From the NCBI RefSeq assembly GCF_004770265.1, contig NZ_RQGQ01000017.1:434001-498000 (forward strand): DNA of 64,000 nt. Direction: 5' to 3'. The notes beneath the pieces are model-generated. The model did not search any database. It had not been told where the DNA came from and saw nothing but the letters and a program-made list of their open reading frames with translations. The stretch comes from Leptospira congkakensis. GTDB taxonomy: Bacteria; Spirochaetota; Leptospiria; Leptospirales; Leptospiraceae. Numbering within the stretch: the stretch's first letter is position 1; each line of letters begins with the position of its first letter. Made by a program: the position numbers and the translations under genes. Shown piece after piece: positions 26,554 through 35,839 of this stretch.

Positions 26554-26799
26554 TTTTCCTCTTCTTCTTATTTATATTATATATCTTTATATATATTATG
26601 TCGTTTCCGTTGGTTCTGTCAGTATGTCGATAAAGCCTGGAAACATCAATTTTTATTGAATTATGTCAGGTTTTTTCCTTTTTGCAACTGTCAATATTTA
26701 TGTCACTTTGAACAGGTTAGGGAAAACTTAAGGGACAATAAGGACTGACTATGTCCTATCGACAGTTTATCGACAGGTAATGGTCAGATTAATCACAGG
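26554..26799. other. Candidate replication origin (oriC) in the dnaA-dnaN gap
   Basis: This 246-base gap between dnaN and dnaA holds three kinds of signal. An AT-only tract lies at 26569-26599 (possible unwinding element). TTATCGACA occurs on the plus strand at 26767-26775 and on the minus strand at 26625-26633, with CTATCGACA at 26756-26764; each differs by one or two bases from the TTATCCACA DnaA box. TATGTC occurs five times in one orientation, starting at 26597, 26623, 26662, 26699 and 26750. Gene orientation switches within a few kilobases to the right. Replication start has not been measured; the call rests on context and repeats. Confidence 0.65.
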
Positions 26800-28125
26800 T
26801 TATTGGAAACTTATCTTGTGTTTGATGGTATGAAACAGGTCTTCCCATTGTGGGTCTGTTTTCATACGCTCTTTGAATTTATCGATTCCGTGGATGACGG
26901 TCGAATGTGTGGTTGAAAAAATTCTTCCAATTTGCGCCTTCGGAACATGGAGGACATCGTGCAGGAGGAGCATACAAAGATGCCTAGGCGGAATGAAATC
27001 TGCTTTCCGACTTTTTCCTAACAAATCCTTGCGAGCGACATTGGATCTTTCGCAGACAAGATCAATGACCATATCGGGGCTGAATCCAATTCGTTTTTTA
27101 TTCGTCAGAAAACGTGCTTCGGCAATTTCCTGAATTTTTTCTTCCGTGAGTAAAAAGTATTCATAAGCTTTTTTGTATAAAACCAAATCGTTTACGATTC
27201 CGATTAGTGCTCGTGAATCCCCTTCCAATCGTTCGGCAAGCCACTGTAGGAGTTTGTCACTCGCAGGAATATTGAATTCAGAAAAATTGGCTCGCAAAAG
27301 TTCGATCCGCAGTGCCAAGTCATGTGATTTGATATCGGCTTGGAGACCGTGGACAAACCGAGATTTTAGCCTTTCGTGTAACGGAAGTTCGTAGCTTGGT
27401 CTATCTGAGGCAATGACAATCTGGCGTTTTCTATCATAAAGGAAATTGAAAAGAGCAAAAAATTCCTCTTGGGTTTTCTCAGCCCCACCATTTAAAAATT
27501 GAATGTCATCAAAGAGTAAAACATTGTAGGACTGGTATCGAATTTTGAAAGATTCGAGTGACTCGCGATTATTCTGACGAACGGTAAAAATAAATTCATT
27601 TAAAAACGAGGTACTGTTTACATACCGAACAGTCTTCCATGGATCCTTCTTTTTGATTTCGTTTCCGATGGCATGTAAGAGATGGGTTTTCCCCACACCC
27701 ACTGGTCCAAAAATATAAAGTGGATTGTATTTCCCCGGTTGTTCCGCCACACTTTTTGCGGCCGTATAAGCGATCTTGTTCGAATCAGAAGTGATATAAT
27801 TGCTAAAAATAAACTCTGGATTTAAGTCAGAGTCGGATTCATCAAATTTGGATTGGATGACTTCCTTAAAAATCTGTGTGGAAGTTTCTGATTCTGCAAG
27901 AATCGACACACGAAAACGATCACCTACTACTTGATAAACGGCGTCTTCAATGAAACTAGTGTATTTGGTTTCCACATGGCGTTTGATTCCCGTGGAAGGA
28001 GCTGTCAGGTGGACGACCTGGTTCTCCGATTTATCGAATTTGAGTGGTGCAATGAAATTAGAAAAGTACTTGGGAGGTATCTGTTTCGATATTTCTTCTA
28101 AAATTTCTTCCCAACGTCTTTCCAA
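26800..28125 (-). CDS. dnaA: Chromosomal replication initiator DnaA
   Basis: A 441-residue AAA+ initiator. Domain I is at about 1-85, followed by a short linker. Walker A is FGPVGVGKTHLLHAIGN near 137-153, Walker B VLLFDDIQFL near 200-209, and sensor regions follow. Domain IV (about 340-441) starts the DNA-binding helix with IPPRHLCMLLLHDVL. The signature that is FGGRDHTTVLH in E. coli reads FSTTHSTVIH here (residues 403-412): one residue shorter, with Thr in place of the base-contacting Asp. The start is ATG 28125. The 3' end borders the candidate origin. Confidence 0.97.
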   Translation of the reverse strand: MERRWEEILEEISKQIPPKYFSNFIAPLKFDKSENQVVHLTAPSTGIKRHVETKYTSFIEDAVYQVVGDRFRVSILAESETSTQIFKEVIQSKFDESDSDLNPEFIFSNYITSDSNKIAYTAAKSVAEQPGKYNPLYIFGPVGVGKTHLLHAIGNEIKKKDPWKTVRYVNSTSFLNEFIFTVRQNNRESLESFKIRYQSYNVLLFDDIQFLNGGAEKTQEEFFALFNFLYDRKRQIVIASDRPSYELPLHERLKSRFVHGLQADIKSHDLALRIELLRANFSEFNIPASDKLLQWLAERLEGDSRALIGIVNDLVLYKKAYEYFLLTEEKIQEIAEARFLTNKKRIGFSPDMVIDLVCERSNVARKDLLGKSRKADFIPPRHLCMLLLHDVLHVPKAQIGRIFSTTHSTVIHGIDKFKERMKTDPQWEDLFHTIKHKISFQ

Positions 28126-28154
28126 GTTTCCCCGCCCTAAATGTGAAATCGGGT

Positions 28155-28185
28155 ACTATACTTTTAGCAAGTAGGTAGAATTCAA
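28155..28185 (-). promoter_or_regulatory. Possible dnaA promoter
   Basis: On the minus strand, TTGAAT (28185-28180) and TATAGT (28160-28155) are 19 bases apart, about 30 bases before the dnaA ATG. The -10 is good but the spacing is long. A sixth TATGTC copy lies further upstream at 28243-28248. The rest of the 28126-28344 gap shows nothing else I can support. Confidence 0.3.
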
Positions 28186-28344
28186 ATGAAAAATCCGAAA
28201 ACGCTCCAAACTACAAAAAATAGTCGAACCGAATAAAAAAATTATGTCACCTTATTGGTTTGATATTCTTTTGTCTAGTAGCGAATGTTAGGCGATATCT
28301 AATGAATCAATCATTCTAAAAGAATTAAGTTTTAAAATGCCAAA

Positions 28345-29277
28345 CTAGGTTGCGAGTCTTAAAAATAACTGTGATAAAAGAACATACTCAAGTGCAGGAA
28401 TTTCATAATGTAGTTTCATTTTGAAATCTAGGATGGCTTCTATCCTTCCTACATTGGCTTCAAAGTTTTTTTGTCTGTATTCATAAAGAAGTAACAAACA
28501 AATCATCTCTAAAAAATCAATTCCGGTTAGTCCTTCTTTGTTGGAGCGAAATTCTCCGAGTTGATCTCTCACCCAGTTTTCCAATTTAAAAAGCAAAATG
28601 GAATCATGACAATGTTCTCTTACATTCTCATGCCACTCTTCTAAAAATTCATCTGAGATTTCAAATGGATTGAGTGATCCGCCATAGTAAAGTTTGGATT
28701 CAGTCATTTCATTTCTACGAATCTTTTTGATTTCGTCTTGAGGGAGATAGTTGAAGGGAACACAAACTGATCGAGAAACAATGGTTGGTTTTAAGTTTTT
28801 TAAATCGTTCACGATGAGAATGAACTTTGTATGAGGTGGAGGTTCTTCTAAAGTTTTTAGAAGAGTGGTTTCTGCTTCATTGTTAATACGATTTGCTTCG
28901 GGAAATAAAACAACACGGTAATCCGATGTATGTGGTTTAAAAGGAATTCTTGCTGACAACAACCAACGGATGGTGAAGTCTTCTGGATCTTTTTCTTTTC
29001 CAATGGCTATATTTTTTCTTCTGGGAAATTGAATGAAGTCAGGATGGACTCCTTTCATAAATTGTCTGCAGGAATCACAAACCCCACAAGAGGTTCCCTC
29101 TAAACAAAGAAGTTGTCTTGAGAATCTTTCAGCGGCTGTCCACTTCCCCACTCCATCGGGTCCGTAAAAAATAATAGATCCAGGAATTCGTGACCTATCA
29201 TTTAAAAAAGATTTTAAGTAAGTCAGTGCAACATCTTGGCCTGACACTTGGTCGAATGAAAACAAAGCATCAGCCAT
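28345..29277 (-). CDS. holB: DNA polymerase III delta' subunit
   Basis: The clamp-loader stator subunit, 310 residues. It has the RFC-like start FDQVSGQDVALTYLKSFL, a P-loop-like FYGPDGVGKWTAAERFS (about 37-53), a zinc-binding cysteine group in CLEGTSCGVCDSC, and [21 protein letters not shown] followed by TIVSRS (the SRC motif with Ser). The P-loop GVGKW lacks the usual Ser/Thr after Lys, common in delta' subunits that do not hydrolyse ATP. It lies six bases after ilvE on the same strand. dnaX in this window is its ATPase partner. Confidence 0.9.
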   Translation of the reverse strand: MADALFSFDQVSGQDVALTYLKSFLNDRSRIPGSIIFYGPDGVGKWTAAERFSRQLLCLEGTSCGVCDSCRQFMKGVHPDFIQFPRRKNIAIGKEKDPEDFTIRWLLSARIPFKPHTSDYRVVLFPEANRINNEAETTLLKTLEEPPPHTKFILIVNDLKNLKPTIVSRSVCVPFNYLPQDEIKKIRRNEMTESKLYYGGSLNPFEISDEFLEEWHENVREHCHDSILLFKLENWVRDQLGEFRSNKEGLTGIDFLEMICLLLLYEYRQKNFEANVGRIEAILDFKMKLHYEIPALEYVLLSQLFLRLAT

Positions 29278-29283
29278 TGGTCT

Positions 29284-30207
29284 TTAGTATACCGGTGTCA
29301 GCCAATTCATATAACTTGGTTGTTCACCACGAACCGCTTCAAAAAAGATAGATTGGATTTTTTTGGTGATGGGGCCTATGTTTCCATTTCCAATCACACG
29401 ACGATCCACTTCTTTCACCCAAGCCACTTGCACACCTGTTCCTGAAAAAAATAATTCATCAGCAATGTAAAGTTCGGAACGAGCAATGTCTCTTTCCACA
29501 ACTTGGATCCCTAAGTCTTTTGCAATTTGAATGATACTTCTTCTTGTGATTCCTTCTAAAATAGAAGAAGGAATTGTCGGTGTATGGATCACTCCATCAC
29601 GAACGATAAAAAGATTTTCCGCAGAACCTTCTGATACAAATCCTCTCGCATCTAAAAAGATCGCTTCATCCATTCCATTTTGAACGGCTTCTGATTTTGC
29701 AAGAGCGGAGTTCACATACCCACCACTTACTTTAGAAAGAGTGGGAATTTGGTTATCAGAAAATCTTTGCCAAGAAGAAACGATAGTGGTCAGTCCGTTT
29801 TGTGTATCGAGGTAGTCATCCAACTTCAAAGCGTAAACTGTGATGTCTGCTTTTACATCATGGAAACGTGGTGAGAGTTGTAAGGCAGAAGTGTAAATGA
29901 AAGGTCTTAAATATACATTTTGTTTTGCTTCATTTTTACGAAGCAGATCCAAGATGATGGATTGGATTTCTTCCGGTGTGATTTGGATTTGAAGCTGCAT
30001 GATCTTTGTGGAGTTCACAAGTCGTTTGCAATGTTCTGGCAATCGGAAGACATAAAGATTCTTTTTAGCTTCGTTGTAGTAACCGCGGATTCCACCGAAG
30101 ACGCCTGTCCCATATTGTAAGGCGTGGGTTTGGACACTGACTTTCGCGTCCTCGGAAGGAACGATCTTTCCTTCAAAGTATGTATAAGGGAATGAATTCT
30201 GAGCCAT
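29284..30207 (-). CDS. ilvE: Branched-chain amino acid aminotransferase
   Basis: A PLP fold-type IV transaminase that makes Ile, Leu and Val from their keto acids; 307 residues. The N-terminus FPYTYFEGKIVPSEDAKVSVQTHALQYGTGVFGGIR is typical. The PLP lysine is in TLSKVSGGYVNSALAKSEA, followed by DEAIFLDARGFVSEGSAENLF and the phosphate-binding GITRRSI. I start at ATG 30207 (MAQNSF), with TAGGA a few bases upstream, rather than the in-frame ATG 30243. It is followed by holB. Confidence 0.93.
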   Translation of the reverse strand: MAQNSFPYTYFEGKIVPSEDAKVSVQTHALQYGTGVFGGIRGYYNEAKKNLYVFRLPEHCKRLVNSTKIMQLQIQITPEEIQSIILDLLRKNEAKQNVYLRPFIYTSALQLSPRFHDVKADITVYALKLDDYLDTQNGLTTIVSSWQRFSDNQIPTLSKVSGGYVNSALAKSEAVQNGMDEAIFLDARGFVSEGSAENLFIVRDGVIHTPTIPSSILEGITRRSIIQIAKDLGIQVVERDIARSELYIADELFFSGTGVQVAWVKEVDRRVIGNGNIGPITKKIQSIFFEAVRGEQPSYMNWLTPVY

Positions 30208-30377
30208 TGAGATTCCTATCACTCCAATCTTCTGAAGTTTCAAAATTAGAAAATGAATTTTATCTTTTTTTCTCTCGAAGCTTAGGCCGATGATTTTGAT
30301 ATCGTTCTAAGGAGTAGATTCGCTAAGCCCACTCCCTCTCATTTTCGATAAGAACTGAATTACTAAGAAGACATAAT

Positions 30378-32252
30378 ATGAATCCATCCTTTTATCCCAA
30401 CCAATTTGATTGTATCGTTGTCGGTGCAGGTCACGCCGGAACAGAAGCTGCTTATATTTCTGCGAAAGCAGGACTCAAAACTTTGCTCATCACGATGAAC
30501 TTGGATACCATCGGACAGATGAGTTGTAATCCTGCCATCGGTGGGATTGCTAAAGGGCATATGGTTCGCGAAGTGGATGCACTCGGTGGACTGATGGGTC
30601 GGGTGATTGATCAAACGGGAATTCAATTTAAGATGTTAAACACATCGAAAGGTCCTTCGGTTTGGGCGCCGCGTGCACAAGCAGAGAAAAAACAATACCA
30701 GCTCATGATCAAACACCAGTTGGAAAATTTACAAACACTCTCGATCCGACAAGACACAGTTGAGGATTTGATTGTGGAAGGAAACCAAGTGACTGGTGTC
30801 ATCACAGGTCGTGGTTTCACTTTTTATACAAATCATGTGATCTTAACCACAGGAACATTTTTATCGAGTGTGATTCATATCGGAACTTACCAAAAAGAAT
30901 CAGGTCGGATTGGGGAACCTACAACCAAAGGTCTTTCCCATACACTCGCTCGTTTTGAATTGCGACTCGGAAGATTAAAAACAGGAACCCCTGCTCGTGT
31001 TCATAAAAATTCCATCAACTTTGAGGGACTAGATGTTCAGGATGGAGACGAGAACCCTCGTCCTTTTTCTTTTTCAACTAGTAAGATCGATCGCAAACAA
31101 ATTCCTTGTTACATCACTTATACCAACGACACCACTCATGAACTTATCAAACAAAACTTAGAATACTCACCGATGTACTCGGGTCAGATCAAAAGTATTG
31201 GCCCAAGGTATTGCCCTTCGATTGAAGATAAGGTGGTTCGGTTTGCAGAGAGAGATCGCCATCAAATCTTTATCGAACCGGAAGGATATGAAACCAACGA
31301 GATGTATCTCAATGGTGTTTCCACAAGTTTGCCTGAGGAAGTGCAATGGAAGTTTCTTCGAAGCATCAAAGGTTTGGAAGAAGTGGAACTCATGCGTCCG
31401 GGTTACGCCATCGAATATGATTTTGTAGATCCAACAGAACTAAACCCAACTCTCGAAACCAAAAAAGTAAAAGGTCTTTATCACGCAGGACAAATCAACG
31501 GAACCACTGGGTATGAAGAAGCCGCAGCCCAAGGACTTGTGGCTGCTTACAATGTGATTCGTTCTGTCAGAAAAGAAGAGCCAATTCTTTTCAAACGAAG
31601 TGAGTCTTACATTGGAGTTCTTGTGGATGATTTGGTTTACAAAGGTGTGGAAGATCCATATCGGATGTTCACAAGTCGGGCCGAGTATCGATTGCTTTTA
31701 CGCCAAGACAACGCCGACCAAAGACTCATGCAGTACGGATATGAGATGGGACTTGTAGACGAATCCCTCTATACAGATATGAAAGATCGCTATGCTCGGA
31801 TCGATAAAATCAAAACCCAAATGTTTGTGACATCGATGAAGCCAACAGAAGAACTCACAAAAGTTTTGGAAGAGAAGAAGATTGAGAATTATAAGTTTGG
31901 CCACACGGTTGCTTCGTTTCTAAAACGATCTGATATCAAAATCGAAGACATCGAAACTTTTGTTCCTGAACTTCAAAACTTAAACGAAGATGAGAAAGCT
32001 GTTTTGGAAATGGAAGTCAAATACGAAGGTTATCTCAAACGAGAATTGGAAACGATTGAATACCGTAAGAAGTTTTTGAACTTTCAAATCCCGAATGATT
32101 TTGATTACGCCAGTGTGAAGGGATTGAAAACGGAGGCTGTTGTGAAGTTAGAAAAACACCGTCCTATGAATTTAGAAAATGCTCTTCATATCTCTGGAGT
32201 GGATCCCTCTGATGTGGATCTTCTCCTCTATCATTTGGTGGACAGACGATAG
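30378..32252 (+). CDS. mnmG: tRNA uridine-34 carboxymethylaminomethyl modification enzyme MnmG
   Basis: FAD enzyme that, with MnmE, modifies wobble U34 of several tRNAs; 624 residues, normal. The dinucleotide fold is [20 protein letters not shown] (about 15-34). [23 protein letters not shown] is the GidA signature. [21 protein letters not shown] lies near 370-390, and a C-terminal helical domain closes the protein. A ribosome site AAGAAG precedes ATG 30378. It is the first plus-strand gene right of the dnaA region and lies in the classic mnmG-rsmG-parA-parB order, interrupted by 32657-33382. Confidence 0.97.
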   Translation: MNPSFYPNQFDCIVVGAGHAGTEAAYISAKAGLKTLLITMNLDTIGQMSCNPAIGGIAKGHMVREVDALGGLMGRVIDQTGIQFKMLNTSKGPSVWAPRAQAEKKQYQLMIKHQLENLQTLSIRQDTVEDLIVEGNQVTGVITGRGFTFYTNHVILTTGTFLSSVIHIGTYQKESGRIGEPTTKGLSHTLARFELRLGRLKTGTPARVHKNSINFEGLDVQDGDENPRPFSFSTSKIDRKQIPCYITYTNDTTHELIKQNLEYSPMYSGQIKSIGPRYCPSIEDKVVRFAERDRHQIFIEPEGYETNEMYLNGVSTSLPEEVQWKFLRSIKGLEEVELMRPGYAIEYDFVDPTELNPTLETKKVKGLYHAGQINGTTGYEEAAAQGLVAAYNVIRSVRKEEPILFKRSESYIGVLVDDLVYKGVEDPYRMFTSRAEYRLLLRQDNADQRLMQYGYEMGLVDESLYTDMKDRYARIDKIKTQMFVTSMKPTEELTKVLEEKKIENYKFGHTVASFLKRSDIKIEDIETFVPELQNLNEDEKAVLEMEVKYEGYLKRELETIEYRKKFLNFQIPNDFDYASVKGLKTEAVVKLEKHRPMNLENALHISGVDPSDVDLLLYHLVDRR

Positions 32253-32308
32253 AAATCGAATTCTGAAAAAGAATCACAAAGTTATCGATTCAAATTTCTC
32301 CTCAATTA

Positions 32309-32340
32309 AAAAACCAAGAAGGACTCCCCTCTTGGTTTTT
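32309..32340 (+). terminator. Rho-independent terminator of mnmG
   Basis: Stem AAAAACCAAG (32309-32318) with CTTGGTTTTT (32331-32340); the loop can pair further (AGG with CCT). T-rich DNA follows. It starts 57 bases after the mnmG stop. Confidence 0.85.
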
Positions 32341-32656
32341 GTTTCTCATCTATGAATCTGTTTTTTTGAATTAGAAATCTTTAGGTTCAATCACTGAATC
32401 GAAAATGTTTGCTTTTGAAAAACAGACGAAGCAAACTTTTAGCATTCGCAAAGTATACTTTTTATCTTTTAGAATCAAATTTCAAATCCAGCTAAAACCT
32501 TCGGCTCATTGTTTTCGGATATACTTCCGTATTAAGCGACCACCAGACTGCGTTTCATAATTAGCAATCTTCAACTACCGTTGGTTCCAAACTTTCAATT
32601 TGAAAACTATTTCTATCGATTGGCATATGATCTGCTGAAACTGACTCCAAGCTTTT
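32341..32656. other. Intergenic stretch of about 316 bases with no gene seen
   Basis: No credible gene is present. An 8-bp inverted repeat (GTTTGCTT at 32407-32414 with AAGCAAAC at 32429-32436) is followed by TTTT on the plus side and AAAA/TTTT on the other, a weak terminator candidate for the minus-strand gene that ends at 32657. I see no RNA family here. Confidence 0.4.
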
Positions 32657-33382
32657 CTATTCGTAGACAAGCACGTGGGTCTTTTCGAGGATCCAGTTGT
32701 CCCCCTGTTTCACGTGAAACGAATGGGATTCCAAACTTCCATCTGCTTTGTATTTCAGTTTGTGAACCCGGCGGTTTTCACCTTGGAAGAATTCTCTTTC
32801 CACTAGGTTTCCTTTTGCATCAAACTTGAAATGGATTTCACCAAGACCTTTCTTTTTGTCATCAGTCAGATATTGAATTTGAACATTAGGTCGTTTAGGA
32901 TCGATTTGAAATCGGAAAGATTCATTGTCTTTAGTTTCTAAGTTTTTACCTTCAGCGGCAAAAATATTTCCTTCACCATCACTCTCGATGGAATAAACAA
33001 TCAGTAGTCTCCCTTCGCCATCTTTCACATTCATCTTTTTCAAAGCACGACCTTTGAATTGGAAATCTTTTCGTTCGACGAGATGACCACCGTTGTCATA
33101 AACTTCTTCGCTCGAAAGTAAACCTTCTGTATAGCGAAAGGTTGTTTTGCCATCACCCTTCCCTTCTTTATCAGAATAAGTTTCACTGATTAATTTTCCG
33201 TCACTGTTGTATTCATATTCTGCGACATAAACAACCTGGCCCTCGGCGTTACGAACGATTTCTTTGTTCGGAACTTTTTTAACTTTTTTAAACAAGTAAG
33301 CATCTTTGTGGGACCACTTGCCGGGTGTGTAACCTAAAATAGGAAAGGAAAGGATGATTAAAAAACTAATGATTCGAATCAT
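32657..33382 (-). CDS. Secreted hypothetical protein with YD-like beta repeats
   Basis: A 241-residue exported protein. The signal peptide MIRIISFLIILSFPILG is followed by a beta-rich mature part with several copies of an EYxYNxDGKLxxE-like unit (EYEYNSDGKLISETYSD, FRYTEGLLSSEEVYDNGG, FKFDAKGNLVEREFF, LKYKADGSLESHSF). Such repeats resemble the YwqK/MORN-like or RHS-type beta repeats; I do not assign a function. I start at ATG 33382 with AGGAG 11 bases upstream, rather than the in-frame ATG 33421, because the signal peptide begins there. It is divergent from rsmG. A near-perfect parS lies in its 3' part. Confidence 0.7.
   Translation of the reverse strand: MIRIISFLIILSFPILGYTPGKWSHKDAYLFKKVKKVPNKEIVRNAEGQVVYVAEYEYNSDGKLISETYSDKEGKGDGKTTFRYTEGLLSSEEVYDNGGHLVERKDFQFKGRALKKMNVKDGEGRLLIVYSIESDGEGNIFAAEGKNLETKDNESFRFQIDPKRPNVQIQYLTDDKKKGLGEIHFKFDAKGNLVEREFFQGENRRVHKLKYKADGSLESHSFHVKQGDNWILEKTHVLVYE
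32706..32721. other. parS-like ParB-binding site (15 of 16 bases)
   Basis: The palindrome TGTTTCACGTGAAACG differs only in the last base from the parS consensus TGTTTCACGTGAAACA. It lies inside the coding sequence of the YD-like secreted protein, 1.5 kb before parA. ParB from the same locus would be expected to bind it. Confidence 0.8.
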
Positions 33383-33440
33383 GGAAAAGAGTTCTCCTAC
33401 AGGAGACATCGGCGAATTCATTTAAAACGATAACGAGATT

Positions 33441-34184
33441 ATGTCAGAAAAAACCATCCAAGAAGAAATCCAAACCATCATCCCAGATTTGTTTCCCAAG
33501 TTGGAACAAGAGTTTGATTGGGAATTAGTTAAAAACTTTTATGAGTTTCTGAAACGAGACAACGAGAAAGGTGGATTCTTTTCTCGGAATGATTCAGAGA
33601 AGATTCTCGAGAGACATATTATTGAATCTTTGATCTATGTTTGGAAACTGAAAGTAACCGGATATGTTTCACGTGAAACAAATGTAGCGGATGTAGGAAC
33701 TGGGCCCGGCCTTCCCGGATTTCTCTTTGCACTCTTAAAAAAAGCGCCGCATGCTTTCCTCGTCGATTCACAAAAACGGAAACTAGCACTTCTTGAAACA
33801 GAAATTGAAACGGGAAGTCTTTCCAAAGTCAAAAAGCGAGTGGAGTTTATCTACGCACGAACAGAAGAAATTAATTCAAATTTTGATGTAGTCACTTCTA
33901 GAGCAATGGTTCCCTATCCATACATCGCAGAAGTAACCACGAGGATGGTGAAGCAAAAAGGAATCTTATGTCCCTTCCTTGCACAACCCTACCAAGATTT
34001 GGAAAAAGAAACCGAGGTCTTAAGCAACAATGGTTTCTTTATGAAAAAAGAAATTCCCATTCCCGAATTAGAGTTTGTGGGAAAGAGACATATAAAAATA
34101 CTACAAAAGAATTCCCTTCCCAAAAAGGGATTCCCCCGCGACTGGAAAGAAATCGTAAAGGAGACGAAAAGCAAGAATGGGTAA
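33441..34184 (+). CDS. rsmG: 16S rRNA m7G527 methyltransferase RsmG
   Basis: SAM-dependent methylation of G527 in 16S rRNA; 247 residues. The SAM-binding core is [18 protein letters not shown] near 83-100, followed by [16 protein letters not shown] and [12 protein letters not shown], all typical for RsmG (GidB). Loss of RsmG commonly gives low-level streptomycin resistance. The last eight bases overlap parA, so the two are co-translated. A perfect parS lies inside this gene at 33665-33680. Confidence 0.94.
   Translation: MSEKTIQEEIQTIIPDLFPKLEQEFDWELVKNFYEFLKRDNEKGGFFSRNDSEKILERHIIESLIYVWKLKVTGYVSRETNVADVGTGPGLPGFLFALLKKAPHAFLVDSQKRKLALLETEIETGSLSKVKKRVEFIYARTEEINSNFDVVTSRAMVPYPYIAEVTTRMVKQKGILCPFLAQPYQDLEKETEVLSNNGFFMKKEIPIPELEFVGKRHIKILQKNSLPKKGFPRDWKEIVKETKSKNG
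33665..33680. other. parS site, perfect consensus
   Basis: A 16-base perfect palindrome, TGTTTCACGTGAAACA, identical to the bacterial parS consensus. It lies inside rsmG, 512 bases before parA. ParB loads here and spreads; SMC is recruited by ParB in many bacteria. Confidence 0.95.
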
Positions 34185-34938
34185 AATTGTTTCTATCAGT
34201 AATCAAAAAGGTGGAGTCGGTAAAACGACAACAGCGATAAACTTGGCATCCAATCTTGTTGATTTGGGAAAAAAAGTTTTGCTCCTTGATATCGATCCGC
34301 AAGGGAACTCAGGTTCTGGACTTGGGTTGGAAGTGCAGTCTTTAAATAAAACTACTTATGAAGTTTTGATTGGTGAACTCTCTGCGAGAGAAGCGGTTCA
34401 AAAAACTTTTGTAAACAATTTGGATATCATTCCATCCAACATCAACCTCTCCGGTTTGGAAGTGGATTTTCTTGGGATGGAAAGAAAGGAATTCAAATTG
34501 AAAGATGCTTTGGCATCTGTAAAGGAATCGTATGATTATATTCTAATCGATTGCCCTCCATCTCTCGGTGTTCTTACTATCAATGCACTTTGTGCTTCTC
34601 AGTCGGTGATGATCACTTTACAAACAGAATACTTTGCTCTCGAAGGACTCTCACAACTCATGCGAATTATTTCTCTCGTGCAATCGCAATGGAATCCATC
34701 ACTCGCACTCGAAGGAGTACTTCTCACGATGTACGACAAACGAACCAACTTAGCTAACCAAGTGGCAGAAGATGTTCGCAACTATTTCAAAGAGAAAGTA
34801 TATGAAACTGTTATTCCAAGAAATGTAAAATTATCTGAGGCACCCTCTTTTGGAAAACCAATCAACTACTATGATCCAGATGGTGTGGGTGCAAAAAGTT
34901 ATAAAAGTTTAGCGGAAGAAATTGTAGGGAAGGCATAA
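34177..34938 (+). CDS. parA: Chromosome partitioning ATPase ParA (Soj)
   Basis: A 253-residue ParA-type ATPase that moves ParB-parS complexes. The deviant Walker A is [17 protein letters not shown] near 11-27 with the signature Lys, Walker A' is [16 protein letters not shown], and Walker B is [12 protein letters not shown] near 120-131. It is a short chromosomal type without the N-terminal HTH of plasmid ParAs. The ATG overlaps rsmG by eight bases. parB follows after four bases. Confidence 0.96.
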   Translation: MGKIVSISNQKGGVGKTTTAINLASNLVDLGKKVLLLDIDPQGNSGSGLGLEVQSLNKTTYEVLIGELSAREAVQKTFVNNLDIIPSNINLSGLEVDFLGMERKEFKLKDALASVKESYDYILIDCPPSLGVLTINALCASQSVMITLQTEYFALEGLSQLMRIISLVQSQWNPSLALEGVLLTMYDKRTNLANQVAEDVRNYFKEKVYETVIPRNVKLSEAPSFGKPINYYDPDGVGAKSYKSLAEEIVGKA

Positions 34939-34942
34939 GGTT

Positions 34943-35839
34943 ATGGCACTCGGCAAAGGTAAAGTTTTAGGAAGAGGACTTGGGAATTTAATTCCCGTAA
35001 ATGAAAACAATGTTGAGATTTCTAAAGACGAACAAAGCGGTCTTAGAGAAATTAAAGTTACAGAAATTTTACCAAACCCACACCAGCCAAGAAAACAATT
35101 CTCCGATGCATCCATCCAAGAATTATCCAATACCATTGTAGAACATGGAGTGATCCAACCCATCGTTGTGCAAAAAAATCCTTCGGGATCGGGATTCCTT
35201 TTGGTGGCGGGAGAAAGAAGATTACGCGCATGCAAACTTGCTGGCTTTGCAAAAATCCCTGCGATTGTTCGTGATCTTTCCGAAGCGGATATGATGGAAC
35301 TTGCCCTCATTGAAAACATTCAAAGAGAAAATCTAAATCCGATGGATGAGGCTTTGGCCTATCAAGCAATTATCGACAAACGAGGGTTAAAGGTTACTGA
35401 CCTTGCGACTCGTGTTGGAAAGAACCGAGCCACCATTTCTAACTTAATTCGCCTCCTCTCTCTTCCTAAATTATTACAAGACCTAGTGAAGGAAGGAAAA
35501 CTTTCTGAAGGACAGGCCCGCCCTCTTCTCTCCATTCCCGACCCAAAAAAACAATTGGAAGTGGGACAGAAAGTGATCGCTGAAGGATGGAATGTAAGAG
35601 AGGTAGAGAACTTTGTCTCGAACCTTTTGCACCCAGATAAAAAATCAAAATCCTCTTCCTTTGGTGCTGATAAACGAGATGCGAGTATTGTAAAACTAGA
35701 ATCCAAACTCAGAAACAAATACAGTTCCAAAGTGGAAGTGGCCCACAATGAAACCAATGGAAAAGGAAAGATCGTTTTTTCCTACGCCAACTTAAATGAC
35801 ATGGAAAGAATCTTAGAGCAGCTCGGTGTGAAATTGTAA
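34943..35839 (+). CDS. parB: Chromosome partitioning protein ParB (Spo0J)
   Basis: A 298-residue parS-binding CTPase. The N-terminus KGKVLGRGLGNLIPV is the ParA-interaction region. The CTP-binding domain has PNPHQPRKQF and VAGERRLRACKLAG (about 90-103), the latter being the GERR motif. The HTH lies near 150-175 (LATRVGKNRATISNLIRLL), and a C-terminal dimerisation domain follows a Ser/Lys linker. Two parS sites lie within 2.3 kb upstream of parB. The gene's last 27 bases overlap the convergent ABC transporter gene. Confidence 0.95.
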   Translation: MALGKGKVLGRGLGNLIPVNENNVEISKDEQSGLREIKVTEILPNPHQPRKQFSDASIQELSNTIVEHGVIQPIVVQKNPSGSGFLLVAGERRLRACKLAGFAKIPAIVRDLSEADMMELALIENIQRENLNPMDEALAYQAIIDKRGLKVTDLATRVGKNRATISNLIRLLSLPKLLQDLVKEGKLSEGQARPLLSIPDPKKQLEVGQKVIAEGWNVREVENFVSNLLHPDKKSKSSSFGADKRDASIVKLESKLRNKYSSKVEVAHNETNGKGKIVFSYANLNDMERILEQLGVKL

